DNA of 64,000 bases from Buchnera aphidicola (Nurudea shiraii) (GTDB taxonomy: Bacteria > Pseudomonadota > Gammaproteobacteria > Enterobacterales > Enterobacteriaceae). The notes below the pieces were generated by a model, which did not search any database, was not told the DNA's origin, and saw only the letters and a program-made list of their open reading frames with translations. Position 1 is the first letter of the stretch, and each line of letters opens with the position of its first letter. A program made the translations under genes and the position numbers. Where the stretch lies: assembly GCA_039829955.1 (NCBI GenBank), contig CP140035.1:434001-498000 (forward strand), read 5' to 3'. Positions 21,140-31,482 of the stretch are shown here, in pieces.

Positions 21140-21780
21140 ATGGCAAAATTGTATGCATTATTAGGCGGAACTTTCAATCCTATTCACTATGGTCATATTA
21201 TTACATCAGAAATATTAGCAAAAAAAATTAATTTAAAAAAAATTATTTTATTACCAAGATATATTAATTTATATAAAACTCAATATAAAATATTGACAAA
21301 ACATAGAATTGAAATGATAAAACTAGCAATAAAAAATAATAAATTATTATTTGACATAAATTACTTAGAAATAAAAAAAAAATCCCACATACAATAACAA
21401 CTTTAAAAATATTGAGAAAAAAATTAGGATATCAAAAGCCATTAGGATTTATTATCGGATTTGACAATTTAATAAACCTAGATCAATGGTACAAATGGAA
21501 TAAATTGTTAAAATGGTGCCATTTAATTGTATTATCGAGATATTTAAAAAAAAAAGATATATATAATAGAAATTTAAAAATATGGATAGAAAACCACAAA
21601 ACTACAAATTATATCTTATTAAAGCAAAAACCTTCTGGACACATTTTTTTCTCTGATACGCCCTGCGTAAATATTTCTTCAACAAAAATTAGATTTTTCT
21701 TAAAAAATAATTTATCTTGCTGTAATTTTATTCCTATTTCTGTAATTAATTATATTAAAAAACATAAGTTATACATTTAA
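21140..21780 (+). pseudogene. nadD: Nicotinate-nucleotide adenylyltransferase, frame broken at an A10 tract
   Basis: Makes deamido-NAD from nicotinate mononucleotide and ATP. The N-terminal piece (21140-21397) has the nucleotidyltransferase motif GGTFNPIHYGH. The C-terminal piece, open from about 21382, has FIIGFDNLINLDQWY and the ISSTKIR motif. The break lies at A10 (21373-21382). Adding one A joins the pieces as ..LEIKKK-PHTITTLKIL.. and gives 213 aa, exactly the E. coli length. All active-site motifs are intact, so the gene probably still works through transcript slippage, or the break is a base-calling error. It is typed as a pseudogene only because the literal frame is broken. Confidence 0.88.
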
Positions 21781-21817
21781 CATATTTACATAAAATAAAA
21801 CATTTAAAACAATATAT

Positions 21818-22072
21818 ATGAACATTAAAAAAAGTAAAAAATATAAATTATTAGACTTAAGAACCTTACGTTGTCCTGAACCTCTTATGCTATTACGAAA
21901 AACTGTTAGAATAATAAAACATGGACGCATACTTTTAGTGTTAGCAGACGATCCATCGACTATTAGAGATATTCCAAATTTTTGCCGATTCATGAATCAT
22001 GTATTACTAAAAACTTCCATTGAAATACTACCTTATCAATATCTAATTCAAAAATTTAAATCTGATCTATAA
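21818..22072 (+). CDS. tusA: Sulfur carrier protein TusA
   Basis: Accepts persulfide sulfur from IscS and passes it through TusBCD and TusE to MnmA for 2-thiolation of tRNA wobble uridines. Length is 84 aa. The active Cys is in [12 protein letters not shown]. TusE, the last carrier of the same relay, is encoded at 45 kb. A hairpin terminator follows at 22097-22131. Confidence 0.93.
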   Translation: MNIKKSKKYKLLDLRTLRCPEPLMLLRKTVRIIKHGRILLVLADDPSTIRDIPNFCRFMNHVLLKTSIEILPYQYLIQKFKSDL

Positions 22073-22096
22073 CTCATAAAAACAATACAATTTTAT

Positions 22097-22131
22097 AAAA
22101 AATACTAAAATAAAAGCTTTTAGTATTTTTT
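22097..22131. terminator. Stem-loop terminator between tusA and asd
   Basis: A 13-bp perfect stem (AAAAAATACTAAA paired with TTTAGTATTTTTT, 8-base loop) with A-tract and T-tract flanks lies just after tusA. Because it is symmetrical it can serve tusA on the plus strand and the convergent asd on the minus strand. It is one of the few convincing intrinsic terminators in the window. Confidence 0.65.
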
Positions 22132-22258
22132 AAATTATTCTATTAAAGAAACAAATAACACTTAAATGAAACATAAATACTTATAAAATATATACTTCAT
22201 AAAATAATTACGTGAGTAATATTAACTAACATTAAATCAACTAATGCTAGCTACTTCT

Positions 22259-23371
22259 TTATTTAATAAGTATTTTTAACATACGCCTTAAAGGCTCTGC
22301 AGCACCCCATAACAATTGATCTCCTACAGTAAACGCAGATATATATTTTTTTCCAATATTTAACTTTCTCAATCTTCCAACAGGAGTAAGTAGAGTGCCA
22401 GTAACCGAGAGGGGAGTTAAATACTTGATGGTTTCACTAATTTCATTAGGAATCACTCGTGTCCATCGATTATGATGTGATAAAAGATTTTCTATTTCTA
22501 ATAAAGATATATCTTTTTTTAGCTTAATTAAAAATGATTGACTATGACATCTCAAAGATCCTATGCGCACACATAATCCATCCATTAAAATATTTTTTGG
22601 AAATGATAAAATTTTGTTTGCTTCAGCTTGAATCTTCCATTCTTCTTTGCTTTTTCCGCATTTTGTTTTTACGTCAATCCAAGGAATTAAATTATAAGCT
22701 AATGGAGCATGAAATTGATCAATAGGAAAAGTTTTAGATACACTTATTTTATGAATTTTTCTTTCAATATCTAAAATCGATTCAGCGGGATTTTTTAAAT
22801 AAGTAGAAATTTCTTTATCAATAAGACTTGTCTGATTTAATAATTCGATCATATGGAGTGCTCCGCTTCCTGATGCAGCTTGATAAGTAGATACTGTAAT
22901 CCAATCAATTAAATTATTAACAAACAATCCACCTAAAGACATTAACATTAAACTAACAGTACAATTTCCACCTATAAAAGTCTTAATTCCTTTATCAATA
23001 GATTTATTAATAACTGACAAGTTGACTGGATCCAGTACAATAATGGCCTCTTTTTTCATCCTAAGATAAGATGATGCATCTATCCAATATCCTGTCCAAT
23101 TGATATTTCTCAACTTATAATAAATACTTTTTGTATAATGACTTCCCTGACACGTGATAATTACATCTAATTCTCTTAATAAATCAATATTGTAAGCATC
23201 TTTTAAGTTTCCATAATATTTTCCACTAATAACGGGTCCCTTTTCATTTATTTGAGAAGTAGAAAAAAAAACCGGGTTAAAACGCAAAAAGTCTTTTTTT
23301 TCTTTCATACGTTGTATTAACACCGATCCAACCATACCTCTCCATCCTATTAAACCAACAGATTTTTTCAT
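22259..23371 (-). CDS. asd: Aspartate-semialdehyde dehydrogenase
   Basis: Reduces aspartyl phosphate to aspartate semialdehyde, the branch point towards lysine, threonine and methionine. The product is 370 aa against 367 in E. coli. The NADP fold begins [14 protein letters not shown], the catalytic Cys is in [10 protein letters not shown], and the catalytic His is in [12 protein letters not shown]. Together with lysA it marks the lysine route kept for the host. It diverges from yhgN. Confidence 0.97.
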   Translation of the reverse strand: MKKSVGLIGWRGMVGSVLIQRMKEKKDFLRFNPVFFSTSQINEKGPVISGKYYGNLKDAYNIDLLRELDVIITCQGSHYTKSIYYKLRNINWTGYWIDASSYLRMKKEAIIVLDPVNLSVINKSIDKGIKTFIGGNCTVSLMLMSLGGLFVNNLIDWITVSTYQAASGSGALHMIELLNQTSLIDKEISTYLKNPAESILDIERKIHKISVSKTFPIDQFHAPLAYNLIPWIDVKTKCGKSKEEWKIQAEANKILSFPKNILMDGLCVRIGSLRCHSQSFLIKLKKDISLLEIENLLSHHNRWTRVIPNEISETIKYLTPLSVTGTLLTPVGRLRKLNIGKKYISAFTVGDQLLWGAAEPLRRMLKILIK

Positions 23372-23835
23372 TATTTAATTTATCCAACAATTAATATTGC
23401 AATAATCATAAAATAAAATTTATTTAATTTTAAATTCATATTTAAACAAATTTTAAAATTTTATGCCATACTTAAGTTTTAGCTTTATTCTAAAAATCGA
23501 AAATATCTATAAATAAAAACTTACCAAAACAAAAACATAATGTTTTCAGAAAATTACATAAACAAAATAAGATTTTATATTAAGTTTATTTAAATTTGAA
23601 ATACTAAAAATTTAAAATATAAAATTATCTTAACACGTTTATATTACAATAATTATTACATCGAAATAACTTTAAAATTTTTTATAATTCTAAATTTCTA
23701 TATTAATATCTCAATATTTAAAAACTTTAAATTATATCTTTCAAAAATCATTCTAAGTCGTCTATAATTAATTTTTGATAAATATAATTTATTATATTAT
23801 TTCGCATATAAAAACAAATTTAATCAGAGTAGATT
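23372..23835. other. Divergent intergenic spacer asd-yhgN, no gene seen
   Basis: This 464-base AT-rich stretch lies between the start codons of two divergent genes and so must hold both promoters. I see no RNA gene, no convincing ORF and no recognisable pseudogene, and could not choose a promoter with confidence. Confidence 0.6.
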
Positions 23836-24429
23836 ATGAAAGAAATGATTTCTTCAACAGTTTTATTAATTTTAATTATGGATCCACTTGGAAATCTTCC
23901 TATATTCATGTCTATATTAAAAAATTTAGAACCAAAACGTCGTCGTATCGTTTTACTAAGAGAAATGATAATAGCTTTATTAATAATGCTATTATTTTTA
24001 TTTTTAGGAGAAAATATTCTTAAATTTTTAAACCTAAAAACTGAAACAGTTTCTATATCAGGAGGAATAATTTTATTTTTAGTAGCAATTAAAATGATCT
24101 TTCCATCCCATGCACATGAAAATCACGAATTAAAAATCAAAAAAGAACCGTTTCTAGTACCTTTAGCCATTCCTCTAGTAGCGGGACCATCACTTTTAGC
24201 CACATTAATATTATTATCACATGAACACTTAAACAAAATTTTATATCTTACTGGATCTCTTTTAATAGCGTGGATTTGTACAGTAATAATTTTATTATCA
24301 TCTAACATGTTTTTGCGTTTATTTGGAACAAAAGGAGTAGATGCTTTAGAACGATTAATGGGACTAATTTTAATTATGTTATCTACTCAAATGTTTCTAG
24401 ATGGTGTAAAATCATGGTTTAAAACTTAA
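23836..24429 (+). CDS. yhgN: MarC-family integral membrane protein YhgN
   Basis: Small inner-membrane protein of the MarC/UPF0056 family, about six hydrophobic segments in 197 aa. The E. coli orthologue also sits next to asd. Typical family stretches are LLILIMDPLGNLPIF near the N-terminus and VPLAIPLVAGPSLLA in the middle. The transported substrate is not established for the family. It is apparently full length. Confidence 0.9.
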   Translation: MKEMISSTVLLILIMDPLGNLPIFMSILKNLEPKRRRIVLLREMIIALLIMLLFLFLGENILKFLNLKTETVSISGGIILFLVAIKMIFPSHAHENHELKIKKEPFLVPLAIPLVAGPSLLATLILLSHEHLNKILYLTGSLLIAWICTVIILLSSNMFLRLFGTKGVDALERLMGLILIMLSTQMFLDGVKSWFKT

Positions 24430-24813
24430 ATAAAACTTGTATAAAAATACTCCGATACAGCATCAGTTTTTTGAAAATACATTAAAATATAAAATACATC
24501 AAAAGTTCTAAATATAGCGTCTCAGTGTCAATACACCTAAAACATAAGTCATGCATACAATAAAAATTAAATTTAAAAAAGAACCAAAATGCTTATTTAT
24601 ATAATGCATATGATTAAAACATTTAATATATAAAAACATTAAATACGTATTTAAGTTTTACTACAATTCAATATTAAAAGCGTTAAAATATATATTTATG
24701 TCTATTTAATATGATTGATAATAATATATAAAATTAACATAAGTTTTAAAATAATTCCAAATTAATTTATTTTTTGGGTCTTACTCCATTAAATATTTGT
24801 TGACGGTAAAAAA
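24430..24813 (+). other. Intergenic spacer yhgN-pgk, no gene seen
   Basis: This 384-base spacer precedes pgk, where epd is found in E. coli. I recognise no remnant of epd, no RNA and no terminator. The last 50 bases before pgk are slightly less AT-rich and probably carry its leader. Confidence 0.5.
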
Positions 24814-25974
24814 ATGTCAATTATAAAAATAACAGATTTAGATTTGTCTAATAAAAAAGTACTTATACGATCAGATTTAAATGTTCCGATCGAAAATAAA
24901 AAAATTACTTCTTACGCTCGTATTCATGCATCATTGCCTACTATAAAATTAGCACTAAAAAAAAATGCAAAAGTCATTGTTGCTTCTCACCTAGGAAGAC
25001 CAAAAGAAGAAATATATGATCCAAAATTATCATTATTTCCTATATTTAAATATTTAAAAAAAATATTTAAAACAACTAAAGTACACTTTTATAAAAGTTA
25101 TTTAAATGGAATTAATATTAAATCAGGAGAATTAGCAATATTAGAAAATGTACGTTTTAATAAAGGAGAAAAAGAAAATAGCATATTCCTATCTAAAATA
25201 TACGCTGATTTATGCGATATATTTGTTATGGATGCCTTTGGATCACTACATAGAAACGAATCATCTACATACGGTCTTTCTAAATATTCAAAAATAGCAT
25301 GCTCTGGATTACTTTTAGATTTTGAATTAAAAACATTAAAAAATTTTTTAAAAAATCCTATTAAACCAACAGTTACAATTGTTGGAGGTTCCAAAGTATC
25401 AACTAAATTTAAATTATTACAATCACTAGCAAAAATATCTGATACCTTAATAGTAGGTGGGGGTATTGCTAATACATTTATAGCTATTGATCACCACGTC
25501 GGAAAATCTCTTTTTGAACCTAATTTTGTTAATCAAGCTAAATTACTACGAGATAAATATAACATTTTTGTACCAATTGATTCTCGAGTAAGCACTACGT
25601 TTCATAAAGATAGCATTGACACTATAAGAAATATTTCTGAGATAAAAATAAACGAAGAAATAATGGATTTCGGAAATAAAACTATAGAAAAAATGATTCC
25701 AATATTACAAAAAGCAAAAACAATCTTTTGGAACGGCCCTATAGGAGTATTCGAATTTAAAAATTTTCGAAAAGGAACAGAAGCATTAGCTATAACTATT
25801 GCAAACAGTGATGCTTTTTCTATAGCAGGTGGTGGAGATACTTTATCTGTAATAGATATGTTAAATATAAAAAACAAAATTTCTTACGTATCTACAGGAG
25901 GAGGATCCTTTCTAAAAGTTTTAGAAAAAGAAGAATTCCCAATAATAAAGTTATTAAAACGTTTTTCTATATAA
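24814..25974 (+). CDS. pgk: Phosphoglycerate kinase
   Basis: Glycolytic ATP-forming step between 1,3-bisphosphoglycerate and 3-phosphoglycerate. It is 386 aa against 387 in E. coli. Substrate-binding motifs IRSDLNVPI, ASHLGRPK and LLENVRFNKGE-like ILENVRFNKGE are present, as are the nucleotide-domain WNGPIGVFE and the C-terminal STGGGSFLK. fbaA follows after 45 bases, as in E. coli. Confidence 0.97.
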   Translation: MSIIKITDLDLSNKKVLIRSDLNVPIENKKITSYARIHASLPTIKLALKKNAKVIVASHLGRPKEEIYDPKLSLFPIFKYLKKIFKTTKVHFYKSYLNGINIKSGELAILENVRFNKGEKENSIFLSKIYADLCDIFVMDAFGSLHRNESSTYGLSKYSKIACSGLLLDFELKTLKNFLKNPIKPTVTIVGGSKVSTKFKLLQSLAKISDTLIVGGGIANTFIAIDHHVGKSLFEPNFVNQAKLLRDKYNIFVPIDSRVSTTFHKDSIDTIRNISEIKINEEIMDFGNKTIEKMIPILQKAKTIFWNGPIGVFEFKNFRKGTEALAITIANSDAFSIAGGGDTLSVIDMLNIKNKISYVSTGGGSFLKVLEKEEFPIIKLLKRFSI

Positions 25975-26019
25975 AATAATTTTGTTTGTATTGCAATTCT
26001 TCTTTAATAGGATATTGAA

Positions 26020-27099
26020 ATGTGTAATATTTTAAATTTTGTAAAACCAGGTGTAATGAATGGACATGAAGCACTCAAAATATTTGATATAGCAAAAAAA
26101 AACCATTTTGCCATACCAGCTATAAACTGTATAGGAACTGACTCTATAAACGCAGTTTTAGAAACGGCAAAAAAAGTCAACAGTCCCATTATTATACAAT
26201 TTTCTTATGGAGGAGCAAAATTCATTTCAGGACAAGGAATTACAACTAATAATCTACATAAAAAAGCAATTTTAGGTGCTATATCAGGAGCACAACATGT
26301 ACATTTAATGGCAAAAAATTATAAAATTCCTGTTATCTTACATACTGATCATTGCGATGCAAATATGTTACCATGGATCGATAAATTAATAAAAAAAGGA
26401 GAAAAACATTTTAAAAATAACAAAAGACCTCTTTTTACTTCTCACATGATAGATTTATCTAAAGAATCATTAGAATGTAATTTAAACATCTGCGAAAAAT
26501 ACCTAAACAAACTAAAAAATATCAATATGTTATTAGAAATAGAACTCGGTTGTACAGGAGGAGAAGAAGACGGAATAGATAACAGGAATATAAGCAAATC
26601 TTCTTTATACACAAAGCCTATAGATGTAAATATTGCATATAAAAAATTGTCTTGTATTAGTCCTTGTTTTACCATTGCTGCATCTTTTGGAAATGTTCAT
26701 GGCGTATATAAATCAGGAAATGTTTGCCTAAAACCCAGTATTTTAAAAAAATCACAAAGTTACGTTTCAAAAAAACATAATTTATCACATAACCCATTAA
26801 ATTTTGTATTTCATGGAGGTTCAGGATCATCTTTATATGATATTAAAAAGTCTATACAATACGGAGTAGTAAAAATAAACTTCGATACCGATATTCAATG
26901 GTCTACTTGGAAAGGAATATTAGATTTTTACAAAAAAAACCGAATTTATTTGCACAATCAAATAGGAAATACACTCGATCCCAATAAACCTAACAAAAAA
27001 TATTATGATCCTAGAACATGGATTCGTTTTTCTCAAATATCAGTATCAAATTATCTAAAAAAAATATTTAAAGTATTAAATTCTTGTAATACTCTATAA
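26020..27099 (+). CDS. fbaA: Fructose-bisphosphate aldolase, class II
   Basis: Zinc-dependent cleavage of fructose-1,6-bisphosphate in glycolysis. The product is 359 aa, the same as in E. coli. Metal ligands are visible in LHTDHCDANMLPW, FGNVHGVYKSGNV and VFHGGSGSS. Probably cotranscribed with pgk. A hairpin follows at 27135. Confidence 0.97.
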   Translation: MCNILNFVKPGVMNGHEALKIFDIAKKNHFAIPAINCIGTDSINAVLETAKKVNSPIIIQFSYGGAKFISGQGITTNNLHKKAILGAISGAQHVHLMAKNYKIPVILHTDHCDANMLPWIDKLIKKGEKHFKNNKRPLFTSHMIDLSKESLECNLNICEKYLNKLKNINMLLEIELGCTGGEEDGIDNRNISKSSLYTKPIDVNIAYKKLSCISPCFTIAASFGNVHGVYKSGNVCLKPSILKKSQSYVSKKHNLSHNPLNFVFHGGSGSSLYDIKKSIQYGVVKINFDTDIQWSTWKGILDFYKKNRIYLHNQIGNTLDPNKPNKKYYDPRTWIRFSQISVSNYLKKIFKVLNSCNTL

Positions 27100-27134
27100 A
27101 AACTATTTTAAATAATTATAAATTTTAAAATTAG

Positions 27135-27166
27135 AGGAGGATAATTATTATTCTCCCTGATTTTAT
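27135..27166 (+). terminator. Stem-loop terminator after fbaA
   Basis: The arms AGGAGGATAA and TTATTCTCCCT pair with one bulged base around a 3-base loop and are followed by a T-rich stretch. GC-containing arms are rare in this background. It would separate pgk-fbaA from mscS. Confidence 0.55.
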
Positions 27167-27232
27167 AATATTTTGAAATGAACTTTACAAAATTTTAATA
27201 CTAAATAAGATAATATTTAAAGAAATATAAAA

Positions 27233-28075
27233 ATGAAAAAATTAAATACAGTTCATGATATCAATCATACAAGTAATTGGTTTACACGAAATCAAGAACT
27301 TTTAGTAAGTTATGCTATTAGCTTTGTATCAGCTATTACAATTTTGATAGTAGGTTTGTTTATAGCAAAAACAATTTCAAAAGTTGTCAATAAAGTTCTA
27401 ATTACAAGAAAAATAGATAGTACTATTTCTGAATTTCTTGCTGCATTACTAAAATATATAGTAATCACATTTGCCATTATAGCTTCATTAGGATGCATTG
27501 GAGTACAAACAACATCTATTATTGCTATATTAGGTGCAGCTGGAATGGCTATCGGATTAGCTCTACAAGGATCACTTTCTAATTTCGCAGCAGGAGTTTT
27601 GCTAGTCACTTTACGACCACTGCGAACTGGAGAATATGTAAATTTAGGAAATATATCTGGAACAGTATTGAATATTCATATATTTTATACTATGCTACGT
27701 ACTTTAGATGGAAAAATTGCTGTTGTACCTAATGGAAAAATTATATCTGGAAATATAATAAATTATTCTAGAGAAAAAGTTAGAAGAAATGAATTTATTA
27801 TTGGAGTTTCATATGACTCTGATATTGATTTAGTAATAAAAGTTTTAAAAAATGTTATAGACAAAGAAGAAAGAGTTTTAAAAGATAAAGATATTACAAT
27901 AGGACTAAGTGAACTTGCACCATGTTCTTTAAATTTTGTTATACGTTGTTGGAGTAATACAGAAGAACTAAATACAGTATATTGGGATTTGATGGCACAA
28001 TTCAAAAAAGCTTTAGACAAAAATAATATTGAAATTCCCTATCCGCAACTTAAAATTCACTATTACAAAAAATAA
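27233..28075 (+). CDS. mscS: Small-conductance mechanosensitive channel MscS (YggB)
   Basis: Osmotic safety valve of the inner membrane. At 280 aa it is close to E. coli MscS (286). It has three N-terminal transmembrane segments; the glycine/alanine-rich pore helix TM3 is visible in ILGAAGMAIGLALQGSLSNFAAGV, cited here only by its first and last residues at about 100-125. A beta domain and a cytoplasmic cage domain follow. It keeps its place after fbaA as in E. coli. Confidence 0.95.
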   Translation: MKKLNTVHDINHTSNWFTRNQELLVSYAISFVSAITILIVGLFIAKTISKVVNKVLITRKIDSTISEFLAALLKYIVITFAIIASLGCIGVQTTSIIAILGAAGMAIGLALQGSLSNFAAGVLLVTLRPLRTGEYVNLGNISGTVLNIHIFYTMLRTLDGKIAVVPNGKIISGNIINYSREKVRRNEFIIGVSYDSDIDLVIKVLKNVIDKEERVLKDKDITIGLSELAPCSLNFVIRCWSNTEELNTVYWDLMAQFKKALDKNNIEIPYPQLKIHYYKK

Positions 28076-28110
28076 TCTAATAAAAGTTTAAAACTTATCA
28101 AAATAAAATT

Positions 28111-31100
28111 ATGTTAATAATATATAAATCATACAATTTTCAAGATCTTATAGAAAAAGCATGTACTATTTTTACAAAGTTTCCATTATCCCATCCATTA
28201 CAACATGAAATATTTATTACAAAAAATAAAAACATAGATCGTTGGATAAAAATTTTTATAGCTAAAAAATATTCAATATCTTCAAATATAGAATTTCTTA
28301 GATTTCAGAAATTTGTATGGAAAATATATCGATATTTCAATTCTAATTACTATTCTAAATTAGAATTTGAAAAATACTACCTAATATGGAAGATGATGAA
28401 TATTAAAAACATAAAAGAATTAACTAATTTTATCGGTAATAACACCTCACAAATAAAGTTATTTGAAATAATATCTTATTTATCGAAAAAATTTGAAGAA
28501 TATTTATTTTATCGTCCAGATTGGATTAAAGAATGGGAAACAAATTTAAAACCATTAAAAGATGAACACTTATTGATTAATAAATACAAATTAATATGGA
28601 CACAACTTTTAAAACATATAACAAATAAACATCAATCTATTCTAAATAATTAAAAATTAATTTTATTTTTAAAAAAAAAAATACAAAAAAAAAAAAAAAA
28701 TATAAAAATTCAAAAATTTCCATCTAGAATTTTTATTTTTGGAAATCAACATTTAAAACCATTTAATATGATTTTCTTAAAAATAATAAGTAAAATATGT
28801 ACAATACACTTTTTCTATATAACTCCCTATAAAAATGAAACAAAAATATTATTAGATAAAATAAAATTTAAACAGCATGAACTTACATTAATAAAAAACA
28901 ATACATCATGCTTTTTTAAAGCAACTCAAACTTATAAAACTATTTTGGAAAACATTTTTAATAAAAAAAACAACACAAATGAAACTATGCTGTTAGGAAA
29001 ATATGGGTGTGAATATACTATTTTACTACATTTAATCAAAAAAAAAGAAATCAATATATTTAATTTCAAAAAACCCACTTGTCTGCTTCAAGAAATACAA
29101 AAAAAAATTATTAACACTCAAATAAAACCAAGTTCTGATATTAATAAAATCCAATTAAATAAAAAAACATATGAAAAAGACCAATCTATTTCTATACATG
29201 TATGTTCAACAATAAAAAGAGAAATAGAAGTATTACACGAAAATTTATTAAACGTATTTAATACTTACCATGACATACTATTTAATGATGTTTTAATAAT
29301 TAGCGCAAACATAAACCTATACACTCCATTTATTTATTCTATATTTAATTCATTTAATCCAAAACATTATATTCCTTTTTGCATTTTATCAAATTTCGAC
29401 AAAAAAAAAGAAACTATTCTAAACACTACAATTAAAATCCTTGATTTACCTTATAACTCTCTTGATAACGAAAATATTTTTACCTTTTTAGAAAATTCTT
29501 TTATACTAAAAAAATTTGAGATAAAAGAAAAAGAAATAAATATCCTACATAAAATAATAAAACAATCTCAAATTAATTTCGAAAGTACAAGATATTCTTC
29601 AAAATTCCAATTTAAAAAAAATAACCAAGAATGTATCTTAAATGATGGAGAAAAAAGAGTTTTTTTAGGACAAGCAATAAATGATAAAAATTACACTATA
29701 TGGAACAAAAATGTTCCTTATAATTTTTCAAATACAAAACATTTCGATATCTTTAACAAATTAATAAAACTTATAATTTTGTTAAGAAAATGGAAAAAAA
29801 TATTATCTACTTCGAAATGTCTTAAATCCTGGAAATTAATTTTTGAAGAATTATTAAACAACTTTTTTAACAAAAATAAAAAAGAACAAAAAGAAATATC
29901 GTTTATTAAAAAACAATGGAACTCCATAGTCCAACCTGGAATTTTAGAAAATTATAAAAAAAGAGTTTCTATTAAACTATTAAAAAACGAATTGTTAAAG
30001 AGTTCTTCTAAAAAAGAAAATACCCACGATCTTTTTTCTGGAAAAATTACTTTCTGTAATAAATTTATACTAAGAAGTATACCTTTCAAAGTTATTTACA
30101 TTTTAGGAATGAACGAACTTTTTTCAAACAAAAAAATTTTTCATGAAAATTTTGATTTAATAAATAAATATCCTAGAATTTGCGATCCAAATAGAAAAGA
30201 CGAAGATGAATATCTGTTTTTAAAAACTTTGCTATCTGCACAAAAAGTATTAATTATGAGCTATTATAAAAACTCTGAAAATAAAGAAAAACATAAACCA
30301 TCATATATTATTCATAAATTATCTTTATATATTTCTAAAAACTTTAACATTTTTAATATTCAAAAAAAAAATAAACATGATAACAATAGGAATAAATTAT
30401 CCTATAATCTATATCATTATCATACAAAAATACCTTATCAAATTGACAATTTCATTGAAAAATCTAACCATCAAAATTTTAATAAAACATGGCTAAAAAT
30501 TTCTCGACTACAAAAACAACCAAATAAAAATATCCTAAAACCTCTTAAAAAAATTGAATGTAAACATGTTAACATTACATCACTAATATCTTTTTGGAAA
30601 AATCCAATTCAAAATTTTTTTAATAAACGACTTCATATTAAATTAAATCCCATCGAAGTTCACGACCTAAAAAAAGAAAATTTTCAAATCAATAAACTCA
30701 ATAACTATACAATTAACCTCAATATAATTGATTTTTTGTTGAAAAAGAAAGATACTAAAAAATTGTTTCTATATTTTAAAAGCAAAAACATCATACCACA
30801 CGGATGTTTAGGAGAAATATATTGGGAAAATCAAATTTCTTCTCTTGAACCATTATGTAAAAAAATCAATACCATTAAAACAAAATTGATAGACAAAAAA
30901 TTCTGTTTTAAAATAAAAAAATATACTGTATACGGAACCCTAAAGAACATAAACGAAACTGGATTATTACGTTGGAAGCCTAATTTTATAACTAATAAAG
31001 ATATGATTTCTCTATGGTTAGAACATTTAATATGTTGTTCTATATTTAAAACTAGTTATAGTATTATGCTAAGTCCAAAAAATAAAAGTTTAATTTTTTT

Positions 31101-31437
31101 AAAAATAAAAAAAAAAAGAGCAAATGATCTTTTAAACAAATATATTATTGGATACTTAAATGGAATGCAAAATCCTTTACTTTTAACAAATTCTGGAATT
31201 ATATGGTTAAATTCTGTATATAATAAAAAAAACCAAACTATTTCTAAAAATATAGAAATTTTAAAAAAATCGAGAAAAAAAATGATGAATGTATGGGAAG
31301 GAAATAATTGGATCCAAGGAGAAAAACATAACTTATATTTAAAAAAAATCATATATACCCTAGACAAAAAAATTGAATCTAAAATATGTAACGTGGCTAA
31401 AAAATGGATATTGCCTATATTAAAACATATTAAATAA
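28111..31437 (+). pseudogene. recC: Exonuclease V subunit RecC, interrupted by an in-frame stop next to A11 and A16 tracts
   Basis: The Chi-recognising scaffold of RecBCD. An N-terminal piece (28111-28653, 180 aa; contains YRPDWIKEWE) stops at TAA 28651. The same frame then stays open and homology resumes at FPSRIFIFGNQ (from 28717), upstream of the next ATG at 28768, and runs to 31437. The total span of 1109 codons fits the 1122-aa E. coli protein. The gap holds A11 (28671-28681) and A16 (28685-28700). Because the stop precedes both tracts, slippage there would not bypass it. The C-terminal piece keeps ILGMNELFSNK and RSIPFKVIY. It may be made as two chains, be read through, or be dead. Confidence 0.85.
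28685..28700 (+). repeat. A16 homopolymer inside recC
   Basis: The longest homopolymer noticed in the window, three bases downstream of an A11 run (28671-28681). Such runs are hot spots for replication indels and RNA polymerase slippage. Their exact lengths are also the least reliable part of a sequence assembly. Confidence 0.8.
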
Positions 31438-31482
31438 ATTAAAATACTTATATTCAAATACATCATAATAATCTAATATAAA

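Noticed and set aside
23775..24023. 82-residue frame overlapping the yhgN start
   Set aside because: Out-of-frame shadow of yhgN with no resemblance to a known family.
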